Positions 50,043-59,138 of a stretch of 64,000 nt of DNA are shown one piece after another. This DNA is from Candidatus Aminicenantota bacterium. Its GTDB lineage: Bacteria; Acidobacteriota; Aminicenantia; Aminicenantales; UBA4085. The translations under genes and the position numbers were made by a program. The DNA lies in the NCBI GenBank assembly GCA_003141555.1, contig PLMN01000029.1:213922-277921 (forward strand), given 5' to 3'. Numbering within the stretch: the first letter of the stretch is position 1; the number at the start of each line of letters is the position of its first letter. Under the pieces are notes generated by a model. It ran no database searches and was not told where the DNA came from. It was given only the letters and a program-made list of their open reading frames with translations.

Positions 50043-51974
50043 ATGATTGATTTCCTCTTCAAGCCGTTCGGCGATATGATGCCCGAGGATTATGCCCGCG
50101 TCGGGTTCAAGTCCGGCCTCGAGATCCATCAGCAGCTTCTGACCGCGAAGAAGCTTTTCTGCCGCTGCCCGGCCGGCCGCTACAGCCAGAAATACGATGC
50201 CGAGATCCTCCGCCACATGCGCCCGACCCTGTCCGAGCTCGGCGAATACGACGGCACGGCCCTCATGGAGTTCAAGACCAAGAAGGAGATCATCTACCGG
50301 ATCAACCGGGAGACGGTCTGCACCTACGAGATGGACGATACCCCTCCGTTCATGATCAACGAGGAGGCGCTCGACATCGCCCTCGGGATCGGCCTGCTCT
50401 ACGAGTGCATCATGGTCGACGAGCTGCACATCGCCCGCAAGCAATACCTGGACGGCAGCATCCCGACCGGCTTCCAGCGGACGACGATCGTCGGGGTGGA
50501 CGGCCATGTCCCGTACAAGGACCGGTCGATTCACATCATCCAGCTCGGCCTGGAGGAGGATGCCTGCCGCGAAGTGAGCGACATCGGCCACCGCCGGATC
50601 TATCGTACCGATCGGCTGGGGATGCCCCTCATCGAGACCGTCACCGCCCCGGACATGAAGACGCCCCATGAAGTGGCTGACGTCGCCCAGCTCCTGCGGC
50701 GCATCGTCCGGAGCACGGGCGGCGTGCGGACGGGCCTCGGCGCCGCCCGCGAGGACGTGAACGTCAGCGTCACGGGCGGCACGCGCGTCGAGATCAAAGG
50801 CGTCCCCCGTATTCCCCGCATCCCGCGCCTGACTTACAACGAGGCCATGCGGCAGTGGAACCTCCTCCGCCTCCGGGACGAGCTCGCCCGCCGAGGCGTC
50901 ACGACGGCCGCGTTTTCGTCCTGTTTGGAGGACGTCACCAAGCACTTGAAGAAGACCCGCTACCAGCCCCTCGAATCGGCCCTGTCCCAGGGGATGACGG
51001 CCTTTGGTGTCCGCTTGAAGGGATTCCGCGATCTGCTCCGCTGGCAGACCCAGACCGATACCTTCTTCAACCAGGAGATCTCGGACCGCGTTCGGGTCAT
51101 CGCCTGCCTGACCACGCTGCCCAACATCGTCCATTCCGACAGCCCGGGCGAGTCCCTGGCGAGCTCGGAGTGGGGCAATATCAAGAAGGCCCTTGCCGCC
51201 CGGGACGAGGACACGGTGGTCATCGTCTGGGGGCCGGAAGCCGACGCGCGTCTCGGAGTGCAGGAGATCATCTCCCGTGCTCGCGAAGCGACGATCGGCA
51301 TCCCGTCGGAGACGCGCCAGGCCCTCCGGGACGGGACCAACGGGTTCGAGCGCATCTTGCCCGGGCCCGACCGGATGTATCCCGATACCGACCTCCCGCC
51401 GAAGCGCATCCCCGCCGAACGCCTGGCCGCGATCCAGGCGAAGCTCCCTCCGCGCATCCCGTCGCTCGAGCGCTGGTACGCCGAGCTCGGCGTTCCGGTC
51501 GATCTCATCCCCGCCCTGTCGGGCTCGAAATTTGCGGAGCTTTTCGAGACCGCGGTTAAAGACTGGAAGCTCTCGCCCCGGCTGGCGGCCCTCGTCCTGG
51601 CCCAATATCCGAAAAGGCTGAAGCGAAAAGGCCTGCCCTGGCGCGATTTGGATGCGACCGCCCTTTCCTCTGCGCTCCAAGCCGTCCGCGACGGAGCGCT
51701 GCGGAGGGAAGGACTTCTTCCGCTCCTCGAGCGCGTCCTCGGCGAGCATACGACCGCGGCCGCGCTCCTCGCCGCCGGCGCGCCCGCCGGAGATCCGGCC
51801 CGGGAGCTGGACGAGATCGCGGCCGGACTGGCCGGCCGGAAATTTTCCACGACGGCCGGGGCTGCCCGGCGGGCCATGGGCTTGTACATGGCGAAATGGC
51901 GGGGATTCGTCGACGGCGCCGCCGCGGCGAAGAGCTTCGAGGCGCGGCTCGGGCACAGGCCAGGCCATGACTGA
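50043..51974 (+). CDS. gatE: Glu-tRNA(Gln) amidotransferase subunit E (archaeal-type)
   Basis: A 643-aa GatB/GatE-family kinase-transamidase subunit. The cradle begins VGFKSGLEIHQQLLTAKKLF and has CRCPAGRYSQKYDAEILRHM, then the metal and ATP region HIARKQYLDGSIPTGFQRTT. GatE rather than GatB is shown by the inserted AspRS-type GAD domain (about residues 290-410, ending near GFERILPGPDRMYPDTDLPP) and total length over 600. The tail has the YqeY-like helical domain. It activates Glu on Glu-tRNA(Gln) to make Gln-tRNA(Gln). gatD overlaps its end by 8 nt. Confidence 0.93.
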   Translation: MIDFLFKPFGDMMPEDYARVGFKSGLEIHQQLLTAKKLFCRCPAGRYSQKYDAEILRHMRPTLSELGEYDGTALMEFKTKKEIIYRINRETVCTYEMDDTPPFMINEEALDIALGIGLLYECIMVDELHIARKQYLDGSIPTGFQRTTIVGVDGHVPYKDRSIHIIQLGLEEDACREVSDIGHRRIYRTDRLGMPLIETVTAPDMKTPHEVADVAQLLRRIVRSTGGVRTGLGAAREDVNVSVTGGTRVEIKGVPRIPRIPRLTYNEAMRQWNLLRLRDELARRGVTTAAFSSCLEDVTKHLKKTRYQPLESALSQGMTAFGVRLKGFRDLLRWQTQTDTFFNQEISDRVRVIACLTTLPNIVHSDSPGESLASSEWGNIKKALAARDEDTVVIVWGPEADARLGVQEIISRAREATIGIPSETRQALRDGTNGFERILPGPDRMYPDTDLPPKRIPAERLAAIQAKLPPRIPSLERWYAELGVPVDLIPALSGSKFAELFETAVKDWKLSPRLAALVLAQYPKRLKRKGLPWRDLDATALSSALQAVRDGALRREGLLPLLERVLGEHTTAAALLAAGAPAGDPARELDEIAAGLAGRKFSTTAGAARRAMGLYMAKWRGFVDGAAAAKSFEARLGHRPGHD

Positions 51975-53355
51975 GACGAGCCTCTACAAAGGCTACAACG
52001 GGCGGGCCCTCCAGGTCCTTGAGCATTTCCAGGCGGCCGTCTGGAGCGACCTCAAGATCACCACGACGAAGGGCGAATACACGGGCATCATCCTGCCCCG
52101 GTCGGAGACGGCCGATTCTCTCCACATCGTCCTCAAGCTGCGATCGGGCTACAACATCGGCATCCTGGCCGACGCCGTGACGGCCGTCGACATCACGGGC
52201 CGCAAGGAAGCCCATTACAAGATCCCCGAGAAGGAGTTCCCCTACGACCCGGTGAAGCCGCGCGTCAAGCTCCTCGGCACGGGTGGCACGATCGCTAGCC
52301 GCCTCGACTACCGGACGGGGGCGGTCATCCCGGCGTTTTCCCCGGGCGAGCTCTATGGCTCGGTGCCCGAGCTGGCCGACATCTGCAATCTTGAAACCGA
52401 GAAGCTCTTCGGCGTGTTCAGCGAGAACATGGGCCCCGAGCAATATATCGGGACGGCCCAGGCCATCGCCCGCGAAATCGCCAAGGGCGTCCAGGGGATC
52501 GTCATTGGCCACGGCACCGACACCATGCACCACACGGCCGCGATCCTGTCGTTCATGGTCCAGGACTCGCCCGTGCCCATCGTCATGGTCGGCTCCCAGC
52601 GTTCGAGCGACCGGCCGTCCTCGGACGCCGCGCTCAACCTCATGCACAGCGTCAAGACCGCGGCCGAGAGCGACATCGCCGAGGTCATGGTCTGCATGTT
52701 CGGGCCGACGTCGGACCTCTACGGCCTGCTTCACCGCGGAACGCGCGTCCGGAAGATGCACTCGAGCTACCGGTCGACGTTCCGGACGATCGGCGACATC
52801 CCCATCGCTATGGTCAGCCGGGAGAAGATCACCCCGCTCCGGCAGGACTACAAGCGGCGCCGGGCCGACCGGAACGTCAAGATCAACACCGCCTTCGAGG
52901 AGAAGGTCAGCATCGTCTATTACTACCCCAACATGAAGCCGGACATCATCGATTCCTTGATCGACAACGGCTATCGGGGCATCGTCATCGCCGGAACCGG
53001 CCTCGGCCACGTCAATAAGCCGCTCTATCCCGCGCTCAAGCGGGCCCAGGACAAGAAGATCGCGGTCTACATGACCGTCCAGACGCTCTGGGGCTACGTT
53101 CAGATGTATGTCTACGACACCGGCCGGGACATGATGGAGCTGGGGGTCATTCCCGCGGCGAACATGCTTCCCGAAGTGGCCTACGTCAAGCTTGCCTGGG
53201 CGCTCGGCCAGACGACCGACGTCGAGGAGGTCAAGCGGATCATGCTGACGCCCATCGCCGGCGAGATCACGGAGCGCGAGCCGTCGAACGGCTACCTCAT
53301 CTTCCAGGGCGGAATCCCGGAAGTCGAAGAGTTCATCTCAAAGTACCGGAAATAA
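51967..53355 (+). CDS. gatD: Glu-tRNA(Gln) amidotransferase subunit D (archaeal-type)
   Basis: A 462-aa asparaginase-like subunit. The N-terminal 80 residues form a small barrel (SDLKITTTKGEYTGIILPRS) specific to GatD. The L-asparaginase fold follows with the catalytic Thr108 (GTGGTIASRLDY), Thr184-Asp185 (GHGTDTMHHT) and Lys230 (NLMHSVK). It releases ammonia from Gln or Asn for GatE. The ATG lies 8 nt inside gatE. Archaea usually have gatD first; the order here is reversed. No gatA, gatB or gatC lies in the window. Confidence 0.93.
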   Translation: MTETSLYKGYNGRALQVLEHFQAAVWSDLKITTTKGEYTGIILPRSETADSLHIVLKLRSGYNIGILADAVTAVDITGRKEAHYKIPEKEFPYDPVKPRVKLLGTGGTIASRLDYRTGAVIPAFSPGELYGSVPELADICNLETEKLFGVFSENMGPEQYIGTAQAIAREIAKGVQGIVIGHGTDTMHHTAAILSFMVQDSPVPIVMVGSQRSSDRPSSDAALNLMHSVKTAAESDIAEVMVCMFGPTSDLYGLLHRGTRVRKMHSSYRSTFRTIGDIPIAMVSREKITPLRQDYKRRRADRNVKINTAFEEKVSIVYYYPNMKPDIIDSLIDNGYRGIVIAGTGLGHVNKPLYPALKRAQDKKIAVYMTVQTLWGYVQMYVYDTGRDMMELGVIPAANMLPEVAYVKLAWALGQTTDVEEVKRIMLTPIAGEITEREPSNGYLIFQGGIPEVEEFISKYRK

Positions 53356-53366
53356 GCCGCCGCCCT

Positions 53367-53395
53367 CGCGCCCGGGCCGACTCCGGTCGGGCGCG
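53367..53395 (+). terminator. Hairpin after gatD
   Basis: CGCGCCCG and CGGGCGCG are perfect 8-bp arms 11 bases after the gatD stop. There is no clear T tract, so termination is only likely. Confidence 0.45.
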
Positions 53396-53409
53396 GACGA
53401 TCAAAGTCG

Positions 53410-53438
53410 TTGATCTTTCGCCAAAAACCTTCTACAAT
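53410..53438 (+). promoter_or_regulatory. Sigma-70-type promoter for the PH/zinc-ribbon gene
   Basis: TTGATC (53410-53415), a 17-base spacer and TACAAT (53433-53438), 52 bases before the start codon at 53491. Confidence 0.55.
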
Positions 53439-53490
53439 TTTGTCATTCCGAACCGCTTCTGAAAACGGCTTTCGCGGAAAGGGAGGAGCC

Positions 53491-54111
53491 ATGAGAACGA
53501 AACTGAGGGAAGGGGAGCGGCTGATTTTCCAAACCCGCGCCCATTGGATCACGGTCCTGAAACCGGCCATCGTCTTTGCCCTGGCCTTGCTTCTGCTTGT
53601 CCTGTCGTTCGTTCTTCTGAAAAAGGAAGCCGCGATCGCCCCCGTCGCGCACCTGGTCTGCGCCGCCCTGGCGGTTGTGGCCGCGGGCTATTTCGGCTAC
53701 TTCGAATGGTTCCGACGGACCGATCTCTGGGCGGTGACCAACCTTCGGGTCGTCGATGAGATGGGGATCCTCAAGCGCTATTCGAAGGAAAGCCCGTTCG
53801 ACAAGATCAACAACCTGTCCTACGACCAGTCGTTGCTTGGCCGGATCCTGGGCTACGGCGATGTCGAGATCCAGACGGCGGCCGAGGACGGGGCGACGAT
53901 CTACCATCAGGTGGCCAAGCCGAAGCAGCTGAAGGAGACGATCGCCCATTACCGCGATGAATTCCCGAAGGAGATGGAAGCCCTCCACGCCAAACCGGCG
54001 CCTCCGGCGGCGCCCGAAGAAGCGACCCGCGTCTGCCCGTTCTGCGCCGAGACGATCAAGGCCGAGGCCAAGGTCTGCCGCTATTGCGGCCGCGACCTGC
54101 CGCCTCTCTGA
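53491..54111 (+). CDS. Membrane-anchored bacterial PH domain protein with C-terminal zinc ribbon
   Basis: A 206-aa protein. Two TM helices (PAIVFALALLLLVLSFVLL, HLVCAALAVVAAGYFGYF) precede a YdbS-like PH domain (DLWAVTNLRVVDEMGILKRY, then SYDQSLLGRILGYGDVEIQT). The tail holds a zinc ribbon: CPFCAETIKAEAKVCRYCGR (two CxxC pairs). YdbS-type proteins affect membrane properties or export of toxic peptides in some species; the role here is unknown. GGGAGGAG precedes the ATG. Confidence 0.85.
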   Translation: MRTKLREGERLIFQTRAHWITVLKPAIVFALALLLLVLSFVLLKKEAAIAPVAHLVCAALAVVAAGYFGYFEWFRRTDLWAVTNLRVVDEMGILKRYSKESPFDKINNLSYDQSLLGRILGYGDVEIQTAAEDGATIYHQVAKPKQLKETIAHYRDEFPKEMEALHAKPAPPAAPEEATRVCPFCAETIKAEAKVCRYCGRDLPPL

Positions 54112-54235
54112 CGCGGCTGTCCGGACAAGAGGAGGCGAGAGCCGCGCCGGGGATTGATGAGTCCCATCGCCCACAGCGGGATGGCCCTGCTCGGCTGGCA
54201 GCTGGCTGGGCGAAACGCCTCCTAAGAGTTGGCTC

Positions 54236-56197
54236 ATGAGAAGAACTGCCGTTCGTTGCCTGCTCGTCGCCTCCGTTCTGGCCGGGTCCGTATTGGAAGG
54301 GGGGCTCGCCAAGGCGATCGTCAGCTACGACCTCAAGGCCAGGCTTCGTCCCGAAATTCGGACCGTCGAAGGGAGCGAAACGCTGACCTGGCTCAACGAT
54401 TCCGGCGGGCCCGTCCCGGAGCTGCGCTTCCACCTCTATCTCAATGCCTTCAGGAACAACCGGTCGACGTTCATGGTCGAGCGCGGGGCTCTGGCCTCGA
54501 AGTCGGTGCGGCCCGCCGAAGACTGGGGGAGCATCGAAGTGAAGAGCCTGCGCGTTCCCGGCGGAAAGGATCTCGCCTCGACGCTGGAATTCATCCATCC
54601 GGACGACGGGAATACGGACGACCGAACCGTGGCCCGGGTCCTGCTGCCGACGCCCGTCCCGCCCGGGGGGCGAGTGACGCTCGAGATCGAATTCGTCTCC
54701 CGGCTGCCCAAAGTGATCGCCCGGTCGGGCTACGTCGGGGAGTTTTACCTGGTCGGGCAGTGGTTCCCGAAGATCGGCGTCTTCCAGAACGGGGCCTGGA
54801 ATTGCCATCAATATCACGGCAATTCGGAATTTTACGCGGACTACGGCCTTTTCAAGGCGGAGCTCACCGTCCCGGCCCAATATGTCGTGGGGGCCACGGG
54901 AAAGCGCGTCGCGGAGCGGGCCAACGCCGACGGGACCAAAACTTACACCCACTACCAGGACGACATCCACGATTTCGCCTGGACGGCCTGCCCCGACTTC
55001 CGAGAATTCCACGAGTTTTTCGTCCTCGAGGATCCCAAGGTCGAAACCGAGATGATCTTCCTCGTCCACCGGGCCCATCTCGGAATCAAGGACCGCTATG
55101 TCCGGTCGCTCCGGCAGGGGATCGAATTCTACAGCCGCAATTACGGCGCCTATCCTTATCCGACGATCACCTTGGTGGATCCCGCGCCGGGCGCCGTAAG
55201 CGCGGGCGGGATGGAATATCCCACCTTTTTCACGGCCGACTCGACGAGCTATATGCCGGCCGGGGTGCGGATGCCCGAAATGGTCACGATCCACGAATTC
55301 GGGCACAACTACTGGTACGGGATGGTCGGGTCGAACGAGTTCGAGGAAGCCTGGCTCGACGAGGGGATCAACACCTATTCCGAGATCAAGGCCATGGACC
55401 GCTATTACGGCGCCGATCGGTCGATGATCGATTGGGGCGGGCTGCGGATCGGGGAGATCGCTTACCAAAGGCTTTCGGTCATCGGCTCCGGGCGGTTCGA
55501 TCCGATCCTGAAATCCTCGTGGGGCTTCATCGGGCCGTCGAGCTATTCCCTGAACGTCTATGCCAAGGCCGGGCTGATGCTCCTCACCCTGGAAAAGATG
55601 CTGGGCGAGCCGGTGATGGCCAAGGTCATGAGAACCTATTTCGAGACCTGGAAGTTCCGCCATCCCACGTCCAGAGACTTCATCCGGGTCGCGCAGGACG
55701 TGAGCGGTCGGGATCTCGGCTGGTTCTTCGGCCAGGCGCTGGAGAGTCCCGACAAGCTGGATTACGGGATCAGCGACCTCCGGACGTACGAAATCGCTCC
55801 GCCCGACGGGTTGTTCGAGGGGGGCAAGCCGCTATCGGGCGGGGAAGCGAGGCCGGGCGCCGATCCCAAGCCGCCCCGGGCCCCGGGGCTCTTCCGGTCC
55901 GAGGTCACGGTCGCTCGCTACGGGGAAATGATCTTCCCCCAGGAGATCCTGGTCACATTCGAAAACGGGGACAAGGTCCGGGAATTCTGGGACGGGCGGG
56001 ATCGCTGGAAGCGCTTCGTCTACGATCAGGGGTCCCGGGTCCGGTCGGCTGAAATCGATCCGGAGGGCCGGATGATGCTCGACGTCAACTCCCTGAACAA
56101 CTCCCGGGTGATCGATGCCGGCGGTCCGGCGGCGATGAAATTCGGGGCCGGGCTCCTGAAGTGGTTCCAGGGGCTCCTGTCGTTCATCGCCCCGTGA
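54236..56197 (+). CDS. M1-family zinc metallopeptidase, exported
   Basis: A 653-aa gluzincin aminopeptidase-like enzyme. A signal peptide (CLLVASVLAGSVLEGGLA) precedes the beta-saddle domain. The active site is HEFGHNYWYGMV (His353, Glu354, His357) with the third zinc ligand Glu376 in AWLDEG, 18 residues further; GGMEYPT is the exopeptidase motif (GxMEN-like). The C-terminal domain is helical. It would trim peptides in the periplasm. It starts 124 nt after the PH-domain gene and is followed closely by the membrane protein at 56211. Confidence 0.9.
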   Translation: MRRTAVRCLLVASVLAGSVLEGGLAKAIVSYDLKARLRPEIRTVEGSETLTWLNDSGGPVPELRFHLYLNAFRNNRSTFMVERGALASKSVRPAEDWGSIEVKSLRVPGGKDLASTLEFIHPDDGNTDDRTVARVLLPTPVPPGGRVTLEIEFVSRLPKVIARSGYVGEFYLVGQWFPKIGVFQNGAWNCHQYHGNSEFYADYGLFKAELTVPAQYVVGATGKRVAERANADGTKTYTHYQDDIHDFAWTACPDFREFHEFFVLEDPKVETEMIFLVHRAHLGIKDRYVRSLRQGIEFYSRNYGAYPYPTITLVDPAPGAVSAGGMEYPTFFTADSTSYMPAGVRMPEMVTIHEFGHNYWYGMVGSNEFEEAWLDEGINTYSEIKAMDRYYGADRSMIDWGGLRIGEIAYQRLSVIGSGRFDPILKSSWGFIGPSSYSLNVYAKAGLMLLTLEKMLGEPVMAKVMRTYFETWKFRHPTSRDFIRVAQDVSGRDLGWFFGQALESPDKLDYGISDLRTYEIAPPDGLFEGGKPLSGGEARPGADPKPPRAPGLFRSEVTVARYGEMIFPQEILVTFENGDKVREFWDGRDRWKRFVYDQGSRVRSAEIDPEGRMMLDVNSLNNSRVIDAGGPAAMKFGAGLLKWFQGLLSFIAP

Positions 56198-56210
56198 AGA
56201 GGATGCGAAC

Positions 56211-57293
56211 ATGACGATCCTCGCCCTCGCGGTCAAAGGTCTCCGGGACGCGGTGTCCCGGCCGAAAATGGTTTTCGTCCTCTGGCTGGGCAATCTCCTG
56301 GCTGCGGTTCCGCTCTATCTCCTGTTCACGGGCGCGTTCAATGCCAGCCTGGGGGCGAGCGGGCTCGCCCGCGGCCTGGCGGCGAAAACCGACATGAACG
56401 TCCTCCTCGAAATCCTGACGACGTCGGGACCGGCGATCCGGGATCTCGTCCGGGCCGCCCTGGGCCTGACCCTCGTCTATGAATTCGCCTGGATTTTTTT
56501 CGCGGGCGGGATTCTTCAGACGCTTCTCGGAGACGCGGCGGCGCCTTTCGCCTCCGAGTTCTTTTCGGGAGGCGGGCGTTTCTACGGTCGCTTTTTCCGC
56601 CTCACCCTTTTCTCGTTCCTGCTTTGGCTCCCGGCTGGGGCCCTGTTCATCGTCTTCGACGGGATCCTGTCCGCCGTCCAGTCCGATCCGAACCGCGAAC
56701 AGCTGGGGTTTTTTCTGGTATTGGCCCGATACGCCTTTGCGTTCGCCCTGCTTCATCTGATCAGGATGATTTTGGACTATGCCCGGATCCGGGTCGCCGT
56801 CCGGGATTCCCGGGACGTGTTCGCCGAGCTCGGGCGGGCGGTCCGGTTCGTGCTCGGCCGGCTGGGGCGGACGCTTGCCTTGTATTATCTCCTGGGCTTG
56901 GCGGGCCTGGCCATCCTCGTCCTCTTCTGGATCCTTGATTCGGCGCTGCCCAAGACCACCCCGGCCGCGATCCTAGCCGCCCTTGTCCTGACCCAGGTTT
57001 TCATCGCCGCCCGGAGCGGGCTGCGGATTGCCTCTCAATCGGCCCAGGCGGCTTTCTATCTCCAGGAAATCAAAACGGGTGGGGGAAAGGCTTACCGGCT
57101 CGCCGCCCCGGCCTCAGCGGGAGCCGCGCAGGACGCGCGCGGGAAAATGGACCAGGGATCGGAAAAGATCCAGGCCGGCGTTCAGGGTGATGCCGATCAG
57201 GCGGAACGGCAGGAGGAGAAGCCAGATCAGAGGGTAGAGGAGAAGGACCAGGAGGGCCAGAGGCCAACAAATGACAAGCAGGATCAGCCATAA
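56211..57293 (+). CDS. Polytopic membrane protein, uncharacterised
   Basis: A 360-aa protein with six or more TM segments (FVLWLGNLLAAVPLYLLFTG, LFSFLLWLPAGALFIVFDGI, LYYLLGLAGLAILVLFWIL). I recognise no family beyond a general resemblance to uncharacterised bacterial membrane proteins. The last 60 residues are strongly charged (QAERQEEKPDQRVEEKDQEG) because this part is antisense to the hydrophobic gene at 57114-57305. The tail is therefore likely a read-through extension or the gene overlap is real. It follows the peptidase by 13 nt. Confidence 0.7.
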   Translation: MTILALAVKGLRDAVSRPKMVFVLWLGNLLAAVPLYLLFTGAFNASLGASGLARGLAAKTDMNVLLEILTTSGPAIRDLVRAALGLTLVYEFAWIFFAGGILQTLLGDAAAPFASEFFSGGGRFYGRFFRLTLFSFLLWLPAGALFIVFDGILSAVQSDPNREQLGFFLVLARYAFAFALLHLIRMILDYARIRVAVRDSRDVFAELGRAVRFVLGRLGRTLALYYLLGLAGLAILVLFWILDSALPKTTPAAILAALVLTQVFIAARSGLRIASQSAQAAFYLQEIKTGGGKAYRLAAPASAGAAQDARGKMDQGSEKIQAGVQGDADQAERQEEKPDQRVEEKDQEGQRPTNDKQDQP

Positions 57294-57305
57294 AAGAAAT
57301 TTCAT
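57114..57305 (-). CDS. Small hydrophobic membrane protein, convergent overlap
   Basis: A 63-aa protein, MKFLLWLILLVICWPLALLV followed by LLYPLIWLLLLPFRLIG and a short amphipathic tail (DLFRSLVHFPARVLRGSR). A GAGGTGAT ribosome-binding site lies just upstream of the ATG at 57305. It overlaps the 3' end of the plus-strand membrane protein gene by 180 nt. The pattern (two tight hydrophobic stretches, PFRLIGI) recalls a family of small bacterial proteins that I have seen as hypothetical. Function unknown. Confidence 0.6.
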   Translation of the reverse strand: MKFLLWLILLVICWPLALLVLLLYPLIWLLLLPFRLIGITLNAGLDLFRSLVHFPARVLRGSR

Positions 57306-57377
57306 CGCCGGATCACCTCTCACCTTACTATACGTGCCCGGCGCGAAAAAGGTTCAGGCCGGCGCGGGGAGCGAGGC

Positions 57378-57872
57378 ATGATGGACCAGCGCGAGGAATT
57401 GGTCTATGAGGCCCTAACCGTCCTGGGGATTCCCTTCGTCCGCCACGAGCACCCGCCCGTCTTCACGGTCCAGGAAGCGCTCGTTTATTGGAAAGATATC
57501 GAGGGAGCCCATTGCAAAAACCTGTTCCTCCGAAATAAGAAGGGCAATCACCATTATCTGCTCATCGCCGAGTTTCTCAAGACGGTGGATCTCCGGGCCG
57601 TGGCCAAGGCGCTCGGCGATGACCGCCTGAGCTTCGCCTCGGATGAGAGGCTGGACCGCTGCCTGGGGCTCCATCCCGGCGAGGTCTCTCCCTTCGGGCT
57701 GCTCCGGGACGCGGACCGCCGGGTGACGGTGATCCTCGACGAGGGGCTGACCGGATGGGAGAAAGTGAATTTCCATCCGAACGTCAATACCGCGACCTTG
57801 ACGATCGCCTATGCCGACTTCCGGAGGTTTCTGGCCTCGCGCGGAAACCGGCTGATCGAATTGTCCTTGTGA
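57378..57872 (+). CDS. ProX/YbaK-type aminoacyl-tRNA editing domain protein
   Basis: A 164-aa trans-editing domain. It contains FVRHEHPPVFTVQEALVYW, EGAHCKNLFLRNKKGNHHY (catalytic Lys region) and FASDERLDRCLGLHPGEVSP (GxxPGEVSPFGL), typical of PrdX/ProX that deacylates Ala-tRNA(Pro). A stand-alone editing domain often compensates for a ProRS lacking its INS domain. The ATG pair at 57378 follows a GGAGCGAGG-like site. Confidence 0.88.
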   Translation: MMDQREELVYEALTVLGIPFVRHEHPPVFTVQEALVYWKDIEGAHCKNLFLRNKKGNHHYLLIAEFLKTVDLRAVAKALGDDRLSFASDERLDRCLGLHPGEVSPFGLLRDADRRVTVILDEGLTGWEKVNFHPNVNTATLTIAYADFRRFLASRGNRLIELSL

Positions 57873-57962
57873 GCTCCGGCATGCTTCCGCGCTTTTCCCT
57901 GGAATACGGCCCGGGAAATCGATAAAATAAGGGGGACCTGATTCCAGGCCGGAGGGCTCATC

Positions 57963-59120
57963 ATGCAAATGATCGATCTTCTGAGGAAGCTTATCGAACT
58001 CAAGGGGTCGGACCTTCACCTCATGGTCGGCCTCCACCCGGCCGTCCGGATCAACGGCGAGCTCATTCCCCTGACTGAATACCCGCGCTTCTCGCCCGAT
58101 GCGCTCAAGGACATGATCTACGCCATCCTTTCCGAGGACCACAAGCACAGCTTCGAAACGGACCGTGACACCAAGGGCGAGCTGGATTTCGGCTACGGCG
58201 TCTCGGGACTCGGCCGGTTCCGGATCAACGTCCACCGTCAGCGGGGGACGATTTCGGCCGCCGTTCGGGCCTTGGCCGGCACGATTCCGGTCCTGAGCGA
58301 GCTCGGCCTGCCCGATTCCGTCCGGCTCTTCACGACGGCCAAGCGGGGGCTGGTCCTGGTCACGGGACCCACGGGCAGCGGCAAGACGACGACGCTCGCC
58401 GCGATCATCGACACGATCAACGAGACCCGCCGCGACCATATCATCACCGTCGAGGACCCGATCGAATACCTCCACAACTCCAAGCAGTCCTACGTGACCC
58501 AGCGGGAGGTGGGGCCCACGGGGGATACCCTGTCGTTCAGGAATGCCCTCAAATACGCCCTCCGCCAGGACCCGGACGTCATCCTCATCGGCGAGATGCG
58601 GGACCCCGAGACCATCGGCATCGCCATCACCTCGGCCGAGACCGGCCACCTCGTCTTCGGCACCCTGCACACCTCGAGCGCGGCCCAGACGATCGATCGG
58701 ATCGTCGACGTCTTCCCGCCCGAGCAGCAGCCCCAGATCCGGACTCAGTTCGCCGGCAATCTCCTGGGCATCATCTCCCAGATCCTGCTGCCGCGGACCG
58801 ACCGGCCGGGCCGCTGCCTGGCCAGCGAGCTCTTGATCGCGAACTTCGCGGTCCGGAACAACATCCGGTCGTGCAAGACCGAGGCCATCTACCAGACCCT
58901 GCAGACCGCCTCGGCCGAGGGAATGCAGACGATGGATTATTCGCTGACCAAGCTTTGCAAGGAAGGGAAGATCGACTACGAGACCGCGCGGCCGTTCATC
59001 CACGACAAATCTGCCCTCGAGACGCTGCGGATGTACCAGAAACCTGCGTCCCGGCCGGCCCTGGGATTCTCAGGCCAGGCCCGTTCCGCGTACGGCGTCC
59101 CTCCCTGGGAGAAGAAATAA
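57963..59120 (+). CDS. pilT: Type IV pilus retraction ATPase PilT
   Basis: A 385-aa secretion-superfamily ATPase. GSDLHLMVGLHPAVRINGEL opens the PAS-like N-terminal domain; Walker A is GPTGSGKTTTLAAII, the Asp box is ITVEDPIEYLH, Walker B is DVILIGEMRDPETIG and the His box is VFGTLHTSSAAQTIDR. These order and the length identify PilT rather than PilB. It powers pilus retraction at the inner membrane. No other pilus gene is nearby. Confidence 0.95.
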   Translation: MQMIDLLRKLIELKGSDLHLMVGLHPAVRINGELIPLTEYPRFSPDALKDMIYAILSEDHKHSFETDRDTKGELDFGYGVSGLGRFRINVHRQRGTISAAVRALAGTIPVLSELGLPDSVRLFTTAKRGLVLVTGPTGSGKTTTLAAIIDTINETRRDHIITVEDPIEYLHNSKQSYVTQREVGPTGDTLSFRNALKYALRQDPDVILIGEMRDPETIGIAITSAETGHLVFGTLHTSSAAQTIDRIVDVFPPEQQPQIRTQFAGNLLGIISQILLPRTDRPGRCLASELLIANFAVRNNIRSCKTEAIYQTLQTASAEGMQTMDYSLTKLCKEGKIDYETARPFIHDKSALETLRMYQKPASRPALGFSGQARSAYGVPPWEKK

Positions 59121-59138
59121 GTCCGCTCGGAGGCTTCG

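Noticed and set aside
49242-51968. A 908-codon minus-strand frame opposite gatE and the 909-aa gene
   Set aside because: The plus-strand gatE has clear family motifs; the antisense product is an Asp/Glu/Arg/Gly-rich shadow.
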